Shown here piece by piece: positions 7,275 through 15,045 of a stretch of DNA of 52,653 nt. Each line of letters opens with the position of its first letter. The first letter of the stretch is position 1. The DNA comes from JBHENC01 sp051000345 (GTDB lineage Bacteria > Acidobacteriota > Blastocatellia > Pyrinomonadales > Pyrinomonadaceae): the NCBI GenBank assembly GCA_051000345.1, contig JBPCOJ010000016.1, positions 1 through 52,653 of the forward strand, in the 5' to 3' direction. Made by a program: the position numbers and the translations under genes. The notes under the pieces were generated by a model. That model was not told where the DNA came from and searched no databases. It saw only the letters and a list, made by a program, of their open reading frames with translations.

Positions 7275-8573
7275 TTATTCTTCATTAAAAACGCGCGCGA
7301 AAATGGCGTCGATGTTTCGCAGATAAGTGTCGGGCGCAAACAGAGCGTCAATCTGTTCCGCAGACAGATAGGCGCTGATGTCCGTGTCCTCGCGCACGAG
7401 CGTTTGAAAGTCCACTGCTTCATTCCACACGCGCATGGCGTTGCGCTGCACCCATTCGTAAGCCATTTCGCGCGATGCGCCCGCGCGTGTCAGCGCGAGC
7501 AATAATTGACCGCTGAAGACGAGGCCGTTGGTTGCTCCTAAATTCTGCAACATGCGTTCGGGATACACGACTAGATTATCAATCAAAGACGCCATCTTGT
7601 GCAGCATGTAATCGAGCGCGATGGAAGCGTCGGGCAAGATGATGCGCTCGGCTGACGAATGCGAAATGTCTCGTTCATGCCAGAGCGCGACGGACTCGAG
7701 TCCCGCGACGCTGTATCCGCGCACGACACGCGCCATGCCGCAGATGCGTTCCGACAAAATAGGATTGCGCTTGTGCGGCATCGCCGACGAGCCTTTCTGA
7801 CCGGCGCGGAAACGCTCCTCCGCCTCGCGCACTTCCGTGCGTTGCCAGTGCCTGATTTGCAAAGCGAATTTTTCGAGCGACGAAGCGACGATGGCAAGCG
7901 TCGTTAAATATTCGGCGTGTACGTCGCGTTGAATAATTTGCGTCGAAACAAGCGCGGGCTTGAGTCCCAAACGAGCGCAAACCTTTTCTTCAACGATTGG
8001 GTCGAGATGCGCGAATGCGCCGACTGCGCCGCTGATTTTTCCGTAAGCGACGGTTTCCATTGCCTGCATAAGCCTGCGGCGATTGCGGCGCATTTCGTCG
8101 TACCACAAAGCGAACGTCAAACCGAAGGATGTCGGCTCGGCATGAACGCCGTGCGTGCGCCCGATTTGCGGCGTGCGCTTGAACTCGAACGCGCGCCGCC
8201 GCAAAACAATTTGCAGCGCGTCGATTTTCTGCAACAGCAATTCGCACGCATCACGCAAGCTCAAGGCGAGCGCCGTATCGACAACATCCGAAGACGTGAG
8301 GCCATAATGAACGAAACGCGACGCGTCGCCGATTGATTCCGCGAGGGCGGTGGTAAACGCGATTACATCATGGTCAGTCGTTTTCTCGATTTCGTTGATG
8401 CGCTCGATTGTGAAACGCGCGCGGGTCTTGATCTGCTGAAGCGCGTCAAGCGGTATAACGTTCATTTCCGCGTGGACTTCGCAGACGGCGATTTCGACAT
8501 CGAGCCACTTCTGAAACTTGCTTTGTTCAGACCATAGCGCGCCCATTTCGGGCAATGTGTAGCGTGGAATCAT
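7275..8573 (-). CDS. purB: Adenylosuccinate lyase
   Basis: A 432-residue fumarase/aspartase-superfamily enzyme that splits SAICAR and adenylosuccinate, two steps of AMP synthesis. The signature loop GSSAMPHKRNP (261-271, catalytic Ser 262/263) and the acid/base histidines His68 (TTDHDV) and His141 (GRTHGVHAEP) are all present, at the same numbers I recall for Bacillus PurB. The length is normal. No good ribosome site precedes ATG 8573, but the family N-terminus MIPRYTLPEM supports it. It starts the minus-strand purB-purS-purQ unit. Confidence 0.97.
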   Translation of the reverse strand: MIPRYTLPEMGALWSEQSKFQKWLDVEIAVCEVHAEMNVIPLDALQQIKTRARFTIERINEIEKTTDHDVIAFTTALAESIGDASRFVHYGLTSSDVVDTALALSLRDACELLLQKIDALQIVLRRRAFEFKRTPQIGRTHGVHAEPTSFGLTFALWYDEMRRNRRRLMQAMETVAYGKISGAVGAFAHLDPIVEEKVCARLGLKPALVSTQIIQRDVHAEYLTTLAIVASSLEKFALQIRHWQRTEVREAEERFRAGQKGSSAMPHKRNPILSERICGMARVVRGYSVAGLESVALWHERDISHSSAERIILPDASIALDYMLHKMASLIDNLVVYPERMLQNLGATNGLVFSGQLLLALTRAGASREMAYEWVQRNAMRVWNEAVDFQTLVREDTDISAYLSAEQIDALFAPDTYLRNIDAIFARVFNEE

Positions 8574-8586
8574 AAAAACAGTATTC

Positions 8587-8610
8587 AGAAGTCAGGAGAT
8601 AGAAGTCAGA
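8587..8610. repeat. Degenerate heptamer copies (GTCAGAA type)
   Basis: Two copies of AGAAGTCAG separated by a diverged unit, just upstream of purB. The unit is the reverse complement of TTCTGAC, the heptamer repeated at 24513-24568, so this looks like an eroded array of the same family. Confidence 0.5.
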
Positions 8611-8649
8611 ATGAAGAAGCATTAAAAATCATAAGGTAAGGCCTGTGCC

Positions 8650-9453
8650 TTACGAGCGTTTTCTTGCAGGACGCGAGGCGCGCGTTGCCTTCACATACTT
8701 TTCAATCTCCGGGCGCAGGCTTTCGTCTAATTGAATGCCCTTGACGAAATCGCGTTGCGCGTCAGCGTCTTTGTTTTGTTGTAGAAGTATCATACCGCGA
8801 TTGGCATAAGCGCGCGCGAAATTTTCGTTGAGTTCGATGGCGCGCGTGTAATCCGCAAGAGCGCTTTTATAGTCGAGCAAATCTTCGTAAGCCGCGCCGC
8901 GATTGTAATATGCGTCGGCGAGCGGCATGGCTTCGACGGCTTTCGTGTAATCGGCAATCGCTTCCTTCGTTTTGTTGAGTGCGCGATAAACGTTGCCGCG
9001 ATTATTGTAAGCGATGGCCTGCGGTTTGATCTCGATGCTGCGTGAAAAATCCGCGAGCGCGGCTTGATAATTTTCCTGCGTGAGATAGGCGAGGCCGCGA
9101 TTGTAATAGCCTTCGTCGCTTTCGGGACGGTAACGAATCGCTTCCGTGAAATCGGCGACTGCGCCGCTTAAATCGCCTTTGGTCATGCGCGCGTTGGCGC
9201 GATTATTGTAGGCATCCGGGTAATAAGGATCGAGTTCGAGGGCGCGTGTGTAATCGGCAATCGCTCCGTCTATATCGCCCGCCGCCTGTCGCTCGATGCC
9301 TTTGCCGTAAGCTTCTTCGGCAAGCGCTTGATTCTTCGCCAGCGCGTTGCTGCCCTTTAATGGCTGCGCCTTCTTTTTGTCTTGAGCGGCAATTTTCATC
9401 GCCGCTGCTAACATAATAGTCAATATCAACAAACAGGTGATTGTTCGTTTCAT
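8650..9453 (-). CDS. Exported TPR-repeat protein
   Basis: A 267-residue protein with a Sec signal (1-24), followed by about six tetratricopeptide repeats from about residue 45 to 250. Repeats share the pattern AxxxYxxAIxDYTRAIELxPxxxxAYNNRG. TPR arrays are protein-protein interaction scaffolds, here probably periplasmic. A basic tail (RASRPARKRS) ends the protein. A good AAGGAG site precedes ATG 9453. No partner can be named from the context, which is purB downstream and a metallo-hydrolase upstream. Confidence 0.9.
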   Translation of the reverse strand: MKRTITCLLILTIMLAAAMKIAAQDKKKAQPLKGSNALAKNQALAEEAYGKGIERQAAGDIDGAIADYTRALELDPYYPDAYNNRANARMTKGDLSGAVADFTEAIRYRPESDEGYYNRGLAYLTQENYQAALADFSRSIEIKPQAIAYNNRGNVYRALNKTKEAIADYTKAVEAMPLADAYYNRGAAYEDLLDYKSALADYTRAIELNENFARAYANRGMILLQQNKDADAQRDFVKGIQLDESLRPEIEKYVKATRASRPARKRS

Positions 9454-9507
9454 TCTTAGCTCCTTGAGGGAAATAATTTGTTGTCTTTCGGCGCTCTCTT
9501 AACCTTA

Positions 9508-10335
9508 TTATAGCTCAATCCAAGGTGTCGGCTCTTTGGGGAACGAGAGCGTGATTTGCGTCGTTGTTTGAAAAAGCGGGGCGCGCTCGCGCAGGGCTGA
9601 CTCGGCGGAGATCTGCGCGAGATACGGATTGTTGGCGCGTTGCGAAAGATGCGCGAGCACGATATGCGCGGCTGTGCCGTCGAAGCCGTCGCGCAGCCAA
9701 TCAGCGATGTCTTCATTCGAGAGATGACCGTTGCGCGACATGATGCGCTGCTTTAATTCCCAGTGGTAAACGTCGCAGGCTTTGAGCATGTCGCGGCTGT
9801 GATTGGATTCGATGATGATCGCCGCGCAGTTGCGAAGTTGTTCGGCGATTAAGGTTGTGATGTGGCCGAAATCGAGGACGGTGGCGACGCGCACTCCGTC
9901 GTGCGTGGCTGTGAAGCCGAAATTGTCTGCGGCGTCGTGCGGCACTGTGAAGGGATGAAAATCAATCGCGCCGATTTTGAAGTTGCGGCTCGATTCGATT
10001 TCTTCGATGGGTATGCTGCGCAAGGCGTCTGTGCGTTTGCGCGGCTCATCGTCTGAAACGTTGCGGCGCTCGCGTATGTAAGCTTCACGCGTCGCGGCGG
10101 AAACATAAACGGGGCATGGCAAGCTTTTCAGCAGCACGCGCAATCCGCCGCCGTGATCGCCATGCTCATGCGTCAGAATCACGCCGCTCAAGCGCGATAT
10201 GTCTTCGCCGACGAGCGCGAGCCGTCTGGCAATCTCGCGCGCGCTCAAGCCTGCATCAACCAGCACGCGCGTTTCGCCCGCAACAATCAGAATCGCATTG
10301 CCGGTTGAGCCGCTGCCTAAAACGGTGATTCGCAT
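9508..10335 (-). CDS. Metallo-beta-lactamase-fold hydrolase, WalJ/YycJ-like
   Basis: A 275-residue MBL-fold protein. The metal motif HEHGDH is at residues 56-61 in ILTHEHGDHGGGL. The N-terminal VLGSGSTGNAILI and the later ESNHSRDML are typical of the YycJ/WalJ branch. Members are putative single-strand nucleases or phosphodiesterases linked in Firmicutes to WalRK signalling and DNA repair. No such two-component gene is adjacent. No signal peptide is seen, so it should be cytoplasmic. It lies at the end of a minus-strand run that begins with the M16 peptidase. Confidence 0.88.
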   Translation of the reverse strand: MRITVLGSGSTGNAILIVAGETRVLVDAGLSAREIARRLALVGEDISRLSGVILTHEHGDHGGGLRVLLKSLPCPVYVSAATREAYIRERRNVSDDEPRKRTDALRSIPIEEIESSRNFKIGAIDFHPFTVPHDAADNFGFTATHDGVRVATVLDFGHITTLIAEQLRNCAAIIIESNHSRDMLKACDVYHWELKQRIMSRNGHLSNEDIADWLRDGFDGTAAHIVLAHLSQRANNPYLAQISAESALRERAPLFQTTTQITLSFPKEPTPWIEL

Positions 10336-10367
10336 AACCTACAAAAACTCTTTATGTTCTGTGTCTC

Positions 10368-10697
10368 TTATCGACGCGCATGAAATAAAGCGCGTTCGGC
10401 GACGCGCGGCAGATCAATCACAACAAAGTAATCGGTGGGATATACCGCTGCTTCGCCTGCTTCATCAATGACCTTTAAGAGATCATCGGCGAGCACCGTT
10501 ACTTGATAAATTTTTCTGGGTTCTAAAAGTTCCGGGTCGTCTGTATTGATGCAAATGGCAAACTGCTTGCGCGTGCGGCGGCGTGGCGTGCGCTCTGAAG
10601 GATAATGAAACTCGCGCGACGGTTTCATCTCTCCGCGATGAATCGCGCCCATCTGCTGAATGCTTTCGACAAGTTCATCGAAAAGTTCTTTTTTCAT
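10368..10697 (-). CDS. Chimeric HigA-like antitoxin without a helix-turn-helix
   Basis: A 109-residue protein. The first about 32 residues (MKKELFDELVESIQQMGAIH, then RGEMKPSREF) match the N-terminal toxin-contacting segment of HigA/RelB-associated XRE antitoxins. In those a Cro/C1 HTH follows, but here residues 45-105 are instead a small beta-rich domain (ICINTDDPELLEPRKIYQV, then VIDEAGE and YPTDYFV) known to me only as an uncharacterised small protein module. The start overlaps the toxin stop by four bases (ATGA), as in normal toxin-antitoxin pairs. With no DNA-binding domain it may neutralise the toxin but not repress the operon (inference). Confidence 0.7.
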   Translation of the reverse strand: MKKELFDELVESIQQMGAIHRGEMKPSREFHYPSERTPRRRTRKQFAICINTDDPELLEPRKIYQVTVLADDLLKVIDEAGEAAVYPTDYFVVIDLPRVAERALFHARR

Positions 10698-11011
10698 ATC
10701 AGCGCCTCGTCAAGGAATCGCCGCAAAGCTTTGATTTCCTGCCTCGTCAAATCGCCCTTCACGCTTTTGGCGTAAACGGAAAGCATATAGATAAGGCTCT
10801 CCTCTGTCACCCAATAATAAATAACACGAAGGCCGCCGCTCTTGCCGCGCCCTCGTGCCGCCCAACGTATTTTACGAAGACCGCCGCTGCCTTTAATGAT
10901 GTCGCCTAAATCCGGCGTTTCGATTAACGTCGCTTGCAGGCGGCTATATTCATCGTCCGTTAAAAGTTCGCGGATGCGTCGCGTAAAAATAATGGTTTCG
11001 ATGAATTCCAT
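10694..11011 (-). CDS. HigB/RelE-type toxin
   Basis: A 105-residue protein of the RelE-like HigB-2 group: MEFIETIIFTRRIRELLTDD, then GDIIKGSGGLRKIRWAARGRGKSGGLRVIYYW and IYMLSVYAKSVKGDLT. The basic centre (R-K-x-R-W..R-G-x-G-K-x-G-G-x-R-V-I-Y) is typical of these mRNA interferases. The toxin precedes its partner, the usual HigBA order. ATG 11011 is 14 bases after the M16 peptidase stop, so it may be co-transcribed with that gene. It looks intact and potentially active, hence the interest of the unusual partner. Confidence 0.88.
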   Translation of the reverse strand: MEFIETIIFTRRIRELLTDDEYSRLQATLIETPDLGDIIKGSGGLRKIRWAARGRGKSGGLRVIYYWVTEESLIYMLSVYAKSVKGDLTRQEIKALRRFLDEALI

Positions 11012-11025
11012 TTTTCTCGCCTTGC

Positions 11026-12342
11026 TTATATCTCCAAACGCGCGCGGTCAGCTTTGAAGCCGTTTAGGTCGCCGAGTACGCCGAGCGCGAGTGCGTCGGA
11101 TTTGAAGTTGGCCTGCGCGATTCGCTGCAAGTCTTCGGGCGTCACGGCCTGTATACGTGCGATGACTTCGTCGGGAGAGATGCGGCGTCCGTGAATTATT
11201 TCTTGCCGCGCGAGACTTCCGGCGCGCGCGCTCGATGATTCGAGGCCGAGCAGAATACTGGAAACGGATTGGTCTTTGACGAGTTGCAATTCATCATCGC
11301 TGACGCTTTCCCTTGTCGCGCGGCGCATCTCATGCAGCGAAAGATCGATTACTTCGTCGAGTTGATCCGGCGAAGTTCCGGCGTAGATTGTGAAAACGCC
11401 CGTGTCGGAAAAACCGCTCGAACCTGCGCCGACGGAATACGCGAGGCCGCGTTCTTCGCGCACGCTTTGCCAGAGACGGCTGGATGTGCCGCCGCCGATA
11501 ATCGACGCCAGCAGGCTCGCCGCGTAACGTTCTTCGCTGCGCGCGGAGGGCCACGGCGCAGCGATAATTAAATGCGCTTGCTCGAGTTCTTTTTTGCGCT
11601 CGATTAAAATCGGCGCGGCGTGCGCGGGCGGCGTCGTGATGGTGTGGCTCTGCGAATCGTCGTCGTCGGATTGATTGTGCGAAGCCTTGCCCGCTTGATC
11701 GTCAAGCGCATCTTCCGTGAAAATGCGCGCGGCGAGTTCGACCAGATGCGTGTGCTCGACGTTGCCAGCGGCGGCGATGACGAGATTGTGCGGCGCGTAT
11801 TCGCGTTTGTGATAATCAACGGTGCTGTCACGGTTAAAGGACGAGACGGTTTCGGCAGTGCCTTCGATGGGACGTCCCAAAGGATGATTCGGAAAGTAAG
11901 CGGCGTTGAAGAGTTCGCCCAAGTATTCGTCGGGTGTATCTTCGACCATCTTCATTTCTTCGATGATGACACGCTGTTCGCGCGCCAAATCCTCGCTGTC
12001 GAAGCGCGGGCAAGCGAGCATGTCCGCGAGCAAATCGAAAGCCTGCGCGAACGCCGTATCGACAACCTTAATCGCAAAGCCCGTGATTTCGTGCGTCGTG
12101 TAAGCGTCCAGATGTCCGCCGAGACGATCCGATTCGATGGCGATGTCGAGTGCCGTGCGCCGCTTTGTGCCTTTGAAGACGGCGTGCTCTATGAAGTGGC
12201 AAATGCCGTTCTGCCTTGTCGTTTCGTGGCGTGAGCCGCGTCTGACCCAGATGCCGAGAGTGACGGAACGCAGTCCCGGCATATATTCGGTTAAAATCGT
12301 TAGCCCGTTCGGCAGCTTCGTTGATTGAATGTGATCTGTCAT
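11026..12342 (-). CDS. M16 family zinc peptidase (processing-peptidase-like)
   Basis: A 438-residue protein. The inverted zinc motif HFIEH is at residues 49-53 and the third ligand Glu at 129 in IIEEMKMVEDTPDEYLGE, which is 76 residues after the second His as in the M16 motif. The C-terminal half has the inactive-like second domain with RLWQSVREERGLAYSVGAG. Relatives are mitochondrial processing peptidase beta and bacterial PqqL/YmxG-type peptidases; the single protein has both active and structural halves. ATG 12342 gives the family start (MTDHIQSTKLPNGLTILTE); the open frame extends 33 residues further without homology. Confidence 0.93.
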   Translation of the reverse strand: MTDHIQSTKLPNGLTILTEYMPGLRSVTLGIWVRRGSRHETTRQNGICHFIEHAVFKGTKRRTALDIAIESDRLGGHLDAYTTHEITGFAIKVVDTAFAQAFDLLADMLACPRFDSEDLAREQRVIIEEMKMVEDTPDEYLGELFNAAYFPNHPLGRPIEGTAETVSSFNRDSTVDYHKREYAPHNLVIAAAGNVEHTHLVELAARIFTEDALDDQAGKASHNQSDDDDSQSHTITTPPAHAAPILIERKKELEQAHLIIAAPWPSARSEERYAASLLASIIGGGTSSRLWQSVREERGLAYSVGAGSSGFSDTGVFTIYAGTSPDQLDEVIDLSLHEMRRATRESVSDDELQLVKDQSVSSILLGLESSSARAGSLARQEIIHGRRISPDEVIARIQAVTPEDLQRIAQANFKSDALALGVLGDLNGFKADRARLEI

Positions 12343-12730
12343 ATATGTCTTAAGAACCTGTGAGCCGCCGCTAACATTTAGAAAACAGCGTGCGAAGGCG
12401 GCGTAACGAAACATCGTAACATGCAGGAAAACGGCGGGCAAAGCAGCGGCGCGCGGCGGTAGTGTCCGGCATGGTCGGGCGTCGCCGGATTGTTACATTC
12501 CGGTGAACTCGCGTGCTTGACAGTTTCCACGCATTGGCGGAAAATAACAGCCTCTCTAGTGTGTCTTCCCGAACGGGCATCACCTCGCGGAATGTGTTTT
12601 CGCAGCGCGACGTGCATTTCATATAACGACTCAACAATTAGTAGCCGCGCGGCTACGGTAAACGCAGGAATCTGCTGGACGCTTCGTCTACAATTATGAA
12701 ATGCGCGACGCTGCGGGAGGTTTGGCGGCA
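12343..12730. other. Divergent intergenic region, no gene recognised
   Basis: This spacer separates the minus-strand M16 peptidase from the plus-strand outer-membrane protein. Open frames crossing it are low-complexity readings without homology or ribosome sites. It should contain both promoters; only one plausible plus-strand promoter was seen (separate entry). Confidence 0.6.
12517..12545 (+). promoter_or_regulatory. Candidate sigma-70-type promoter
   Basis: A perfect TTGACA at 12517-12522 is followed after 17 bases by GAAAAT (12540-12545, four of six matches to TATAAT). It faces the outer-membrane protein gene about 185 bases downstream. Sequence match only. Confidence 0.3.
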
Positions 12731-14635
12731 ATGAAAAAAGCTTTACTCGTTTGTTCGGCGCTGTTTGTCGTCTGTGCTGTGAATACGCCGCAGACTTTCG
12801 CGCGCGGCGGTGGCGGCAGCAATAAAAAAAGCGGCAGCGCTTCACGCGCGCGCGCCTTCGGCACGATCACAGGGTCTGTGCGCGATGCGGGAGGCAACCC
12901 GCTTGCCGGAGCCATCGTGTCCCTGATTCGTGACGGCGCGAATCAAGTCGTGCGGCAAACACGCAGCGGGCAGGACGGCGGCTTTAGCGAGAAGATTGCT
13001 CCCGGACGTTACAACATGCGCGCCATCGCCGACGGATTTCAGGAAGTGCTGTTTTCTTCGGTGCAGGTTCGCGCCTCTGATGAACTCGTTTACCGCTTTA
13101 ATCTGGAGCCAATCGGCACAGGCCGCAGCGCGCCGGAACAACGCAAAGACCGCGACGACGCGAAATGGATTATCCGCGCCGCGCAAAGCCGCCGCTCGGT
13201 TTTTCAAATGCGCGACGGCGATTCGGAAACAGTGGCAATCGCCCGCCGCGCCGAAGAAGAAAAAGCTGCCGACGACGGAGACGCTGCCGCAGAGATTTCC
13301 GACGGCGCGACAGTCGATACAATCAACACAGTCGATAAAGACGCCGCGAAGGACAAATCGAAATCGCGTATGCAGGGCGTGGTGGAAACCTACATCGGTT
13401 CGACTAATGCGACGAATTCTTTCGGGTCGAATTACGCGGGCTTGAATTTTGCTTTCGCCGAGCCTGTCAACGAACGCCTCGATCTGATTTTAAGCGGGCA
13501 AACAGGCACGAGCGCGTTTGCGCCGCAGCGTCTGGAAGGCACGCTGCTGTTACGCACGGCGGACGCACGCCATCGCTTGAGTTTGCGCGCGGGTGGAATG
13601 CGCGTCGCCACGATTACAGTGCCGAATAACGAAAGCGATGCGTCGAAAGCAAACAACGCTTCAGGGTCGCCTCACGATCAAATGTTCGGGCAAAGGCTCG
13701 GGCAGATTTCCATGCGTGCGATTGATGAATGGGTAGCGCGCGATGGCGTGGTCGTCGTGCTCGGTTTCGATTATTCGCGTTTTGTCGGGGCCTCGCAGTC
13801 ACAGTCGATTAGCCCGCGTTTGGGCGTGCAGTATGACGCCGACGCACGCACGCGACTTCATGCCGCGTATGCTCCGGGCGCGGACGATGATGCGGCGACG
13901 ATGAGCGCGGCAAAATTTGAAGACGGCGAGATTGTCTTTAAGCAAGCGACTGCCAAGCCCGTTGCTCTCGGGCGTCATAATCGCGCAACGAAGATGGAGC
14001 GTAGCCGTCGCATGGAGTTTGGCGTCGAAAGAATTTTGGACAATTCATCGAGCGTCGAAGCGACTGCCTTTTTCGATACGACGACTAATCGCGGCGTCGG
14101 TTTGATGAGCCTGCCTTTATCCGCCTTTGCTAGCGACGCTAACGCTGAAATTACGAGCATTGCCGATCAGCAAGGCGCGGCGCGCGGCGTGCGCGTCGTT
14201 TATGCGCGCCGCCTCAATAAAATTATCAGCACTTCCGCCGGATATTCCTTCGGGCGCGGGCAGAAGCTTTCGCCGAATGGTTTGACGAATCCCGCGGGTG
14301 TTTTCAGCAACGGATTTTTCCAGAGCGCCGCAGTGCAGATGATTGCGGATTTGGGAACAGGCACGCGCGTGCAAACTGTTTTTCGTTTTTCGCCGCGCGC
14401 GACAGTGTTTGCGATTGATCCGTTCGCCGGACGCCTCGCGGTTTACGATCCGTCCTTGAGCGTCGTCGTGACGCAAGGATTGCCGACCTTCGGCTTGCCT
14501 GTGCGCGCCGAAGCAATTCTCGATGCGCGTAATCTACTCGACACACAGCCATCCGCCGATGATGCGGACGCGCGCGTGCAAATCGGGACAGCTTTGCGCC
14601 GGTCAGTGCGCGGCGGCGTGTCCGTGCGTTTCTAA
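12731..14635 (+). CDS. Outer-membrane beta-barrel protein with carboxypeptidase-regulatory domain
   Basis: A 634-residue protein. ATG 12731 gives a Sec signal (MKKALLVCSALFVVCAV) after an upstream GGGAGG; an earlier in-frame ATG at 12701 puts ten residues before it. After a Gly/Ser stretch comes a carboxypeptidase regulatory-like (transthyretin-type) domain at about 38-125 (ITGSVRDAGGNPLAGAIVSL). A charged, alanine-rich linker follows, then about 400 residues of alternating strands ending in GGVSVRF, a C-terminal aromatic as required for BAM insertion. The build resembles acidobacterial TonB-dependent-like transport proteins, but no plug domain is recognised, so a porin-like or structural barrel is as likely. 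It stands alone. Confidence 0.75.
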   Translation: MKKALLVCSALFVVCAVNTPQTFARGGGGSNKKSGSASRARAFGTITGSVRDAGGNPLAGAIVSLIRDGANQVVRQTRSGQDGGFSEKIAPGRYNMRAIADGFQEVLFSSVQVRASDELVYRFNLEPIGTGRSAPEQRKDRDDAKWIIRAAQSRRSVFQMRDGDSETVAIARRAEEEKAADDGDAAAEISDGATVDTINTVDKDAAKDKSKSRMQGVVETYIGSTNATNSFGSNYAGLNFAFAEPVNERLDLILSGQTGTSAFAPQRLEGTLLLRTADARHRLSLRAGGMRVATITVPNNESDASKANNASGSPHDQMFGQRLGQISMRAIDEWVARDGVVVVLGFDYSRFVGASQSQSISPRLGVQYDADARTRLHAAYAPGADDDAATMSAAKFEDGEIVFKQATAKPVALGRHNRATKMERSRRMEFGVERILDNSSSVEATAFFDTTTNRGVGLMSLPLSAFASDANAEITSIADQQGAARGVRVVYARRLNKIISTSAGYSFGRGQKLSPNGLTNPAGVFSNGFFQSAAVQMIADLGTGTRVQTVFRFSPRATVFAIDPFAGRLAVYDPSLSVVVTQGLPTFGLPVRAEAILDARNLLDTQPSADDADARVQIGTALRRSVRGGVSVRF

Positions 14636-15045
14636 ATTTTTCCAAGCGCCGAAGGCATTTCTCGCGTGCAGCGGCGTTGGCGGCAGTAAGTTCTATTAAG
14701 TGAGTTCCCTGTAAGTGAGTCCCCTGTGCGACACGCGTCATGTTTTTTGCGGCGTGCCAGCGCAGGGGATTCGTTATCTTCACAAACCGACGCGATGCGC
14801 TCCTTGCTCCAAAATCTCGGACACATACGAAAACTCGGATGCTTTTAAGCTTGCGCTTAATGTTACGAAACACGGCGAATGCCTTGCACGGACTGATTGT
14901 TTTTGAGAAATAGCTTGTCAGGCGCGCGATGTGTGCGGTATTGCGAAGCATGGCAAGCATCCGCAGCGAAAGGCTTGCCGGTTGAAGCATTGGAACATCG
15001 CTTGCATTGCTCTTCTAATTGCAAGTGTACCTTGAAGGAAAGGTG
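14636..15045. other. Intergenic region with a 15-base tandem duplication
   Basis: About 400 bases between two plus-strand genes. The only clear structure is a tandem pair TAAGTGAGTTCCCTG / TAAGTGAGTCCCCTG at 14697-14726. No gene, terminator or convincing promoter was recognised in the rest. Confidence 0.6.

Noticed and set aside
12378..12845. A 155-codon minus-strand frame across the divergent spacer
   Set aside because: Arg/Cys-rich low-complexity reading with no family; it overlaps the well-supported outer-membrane protein start.
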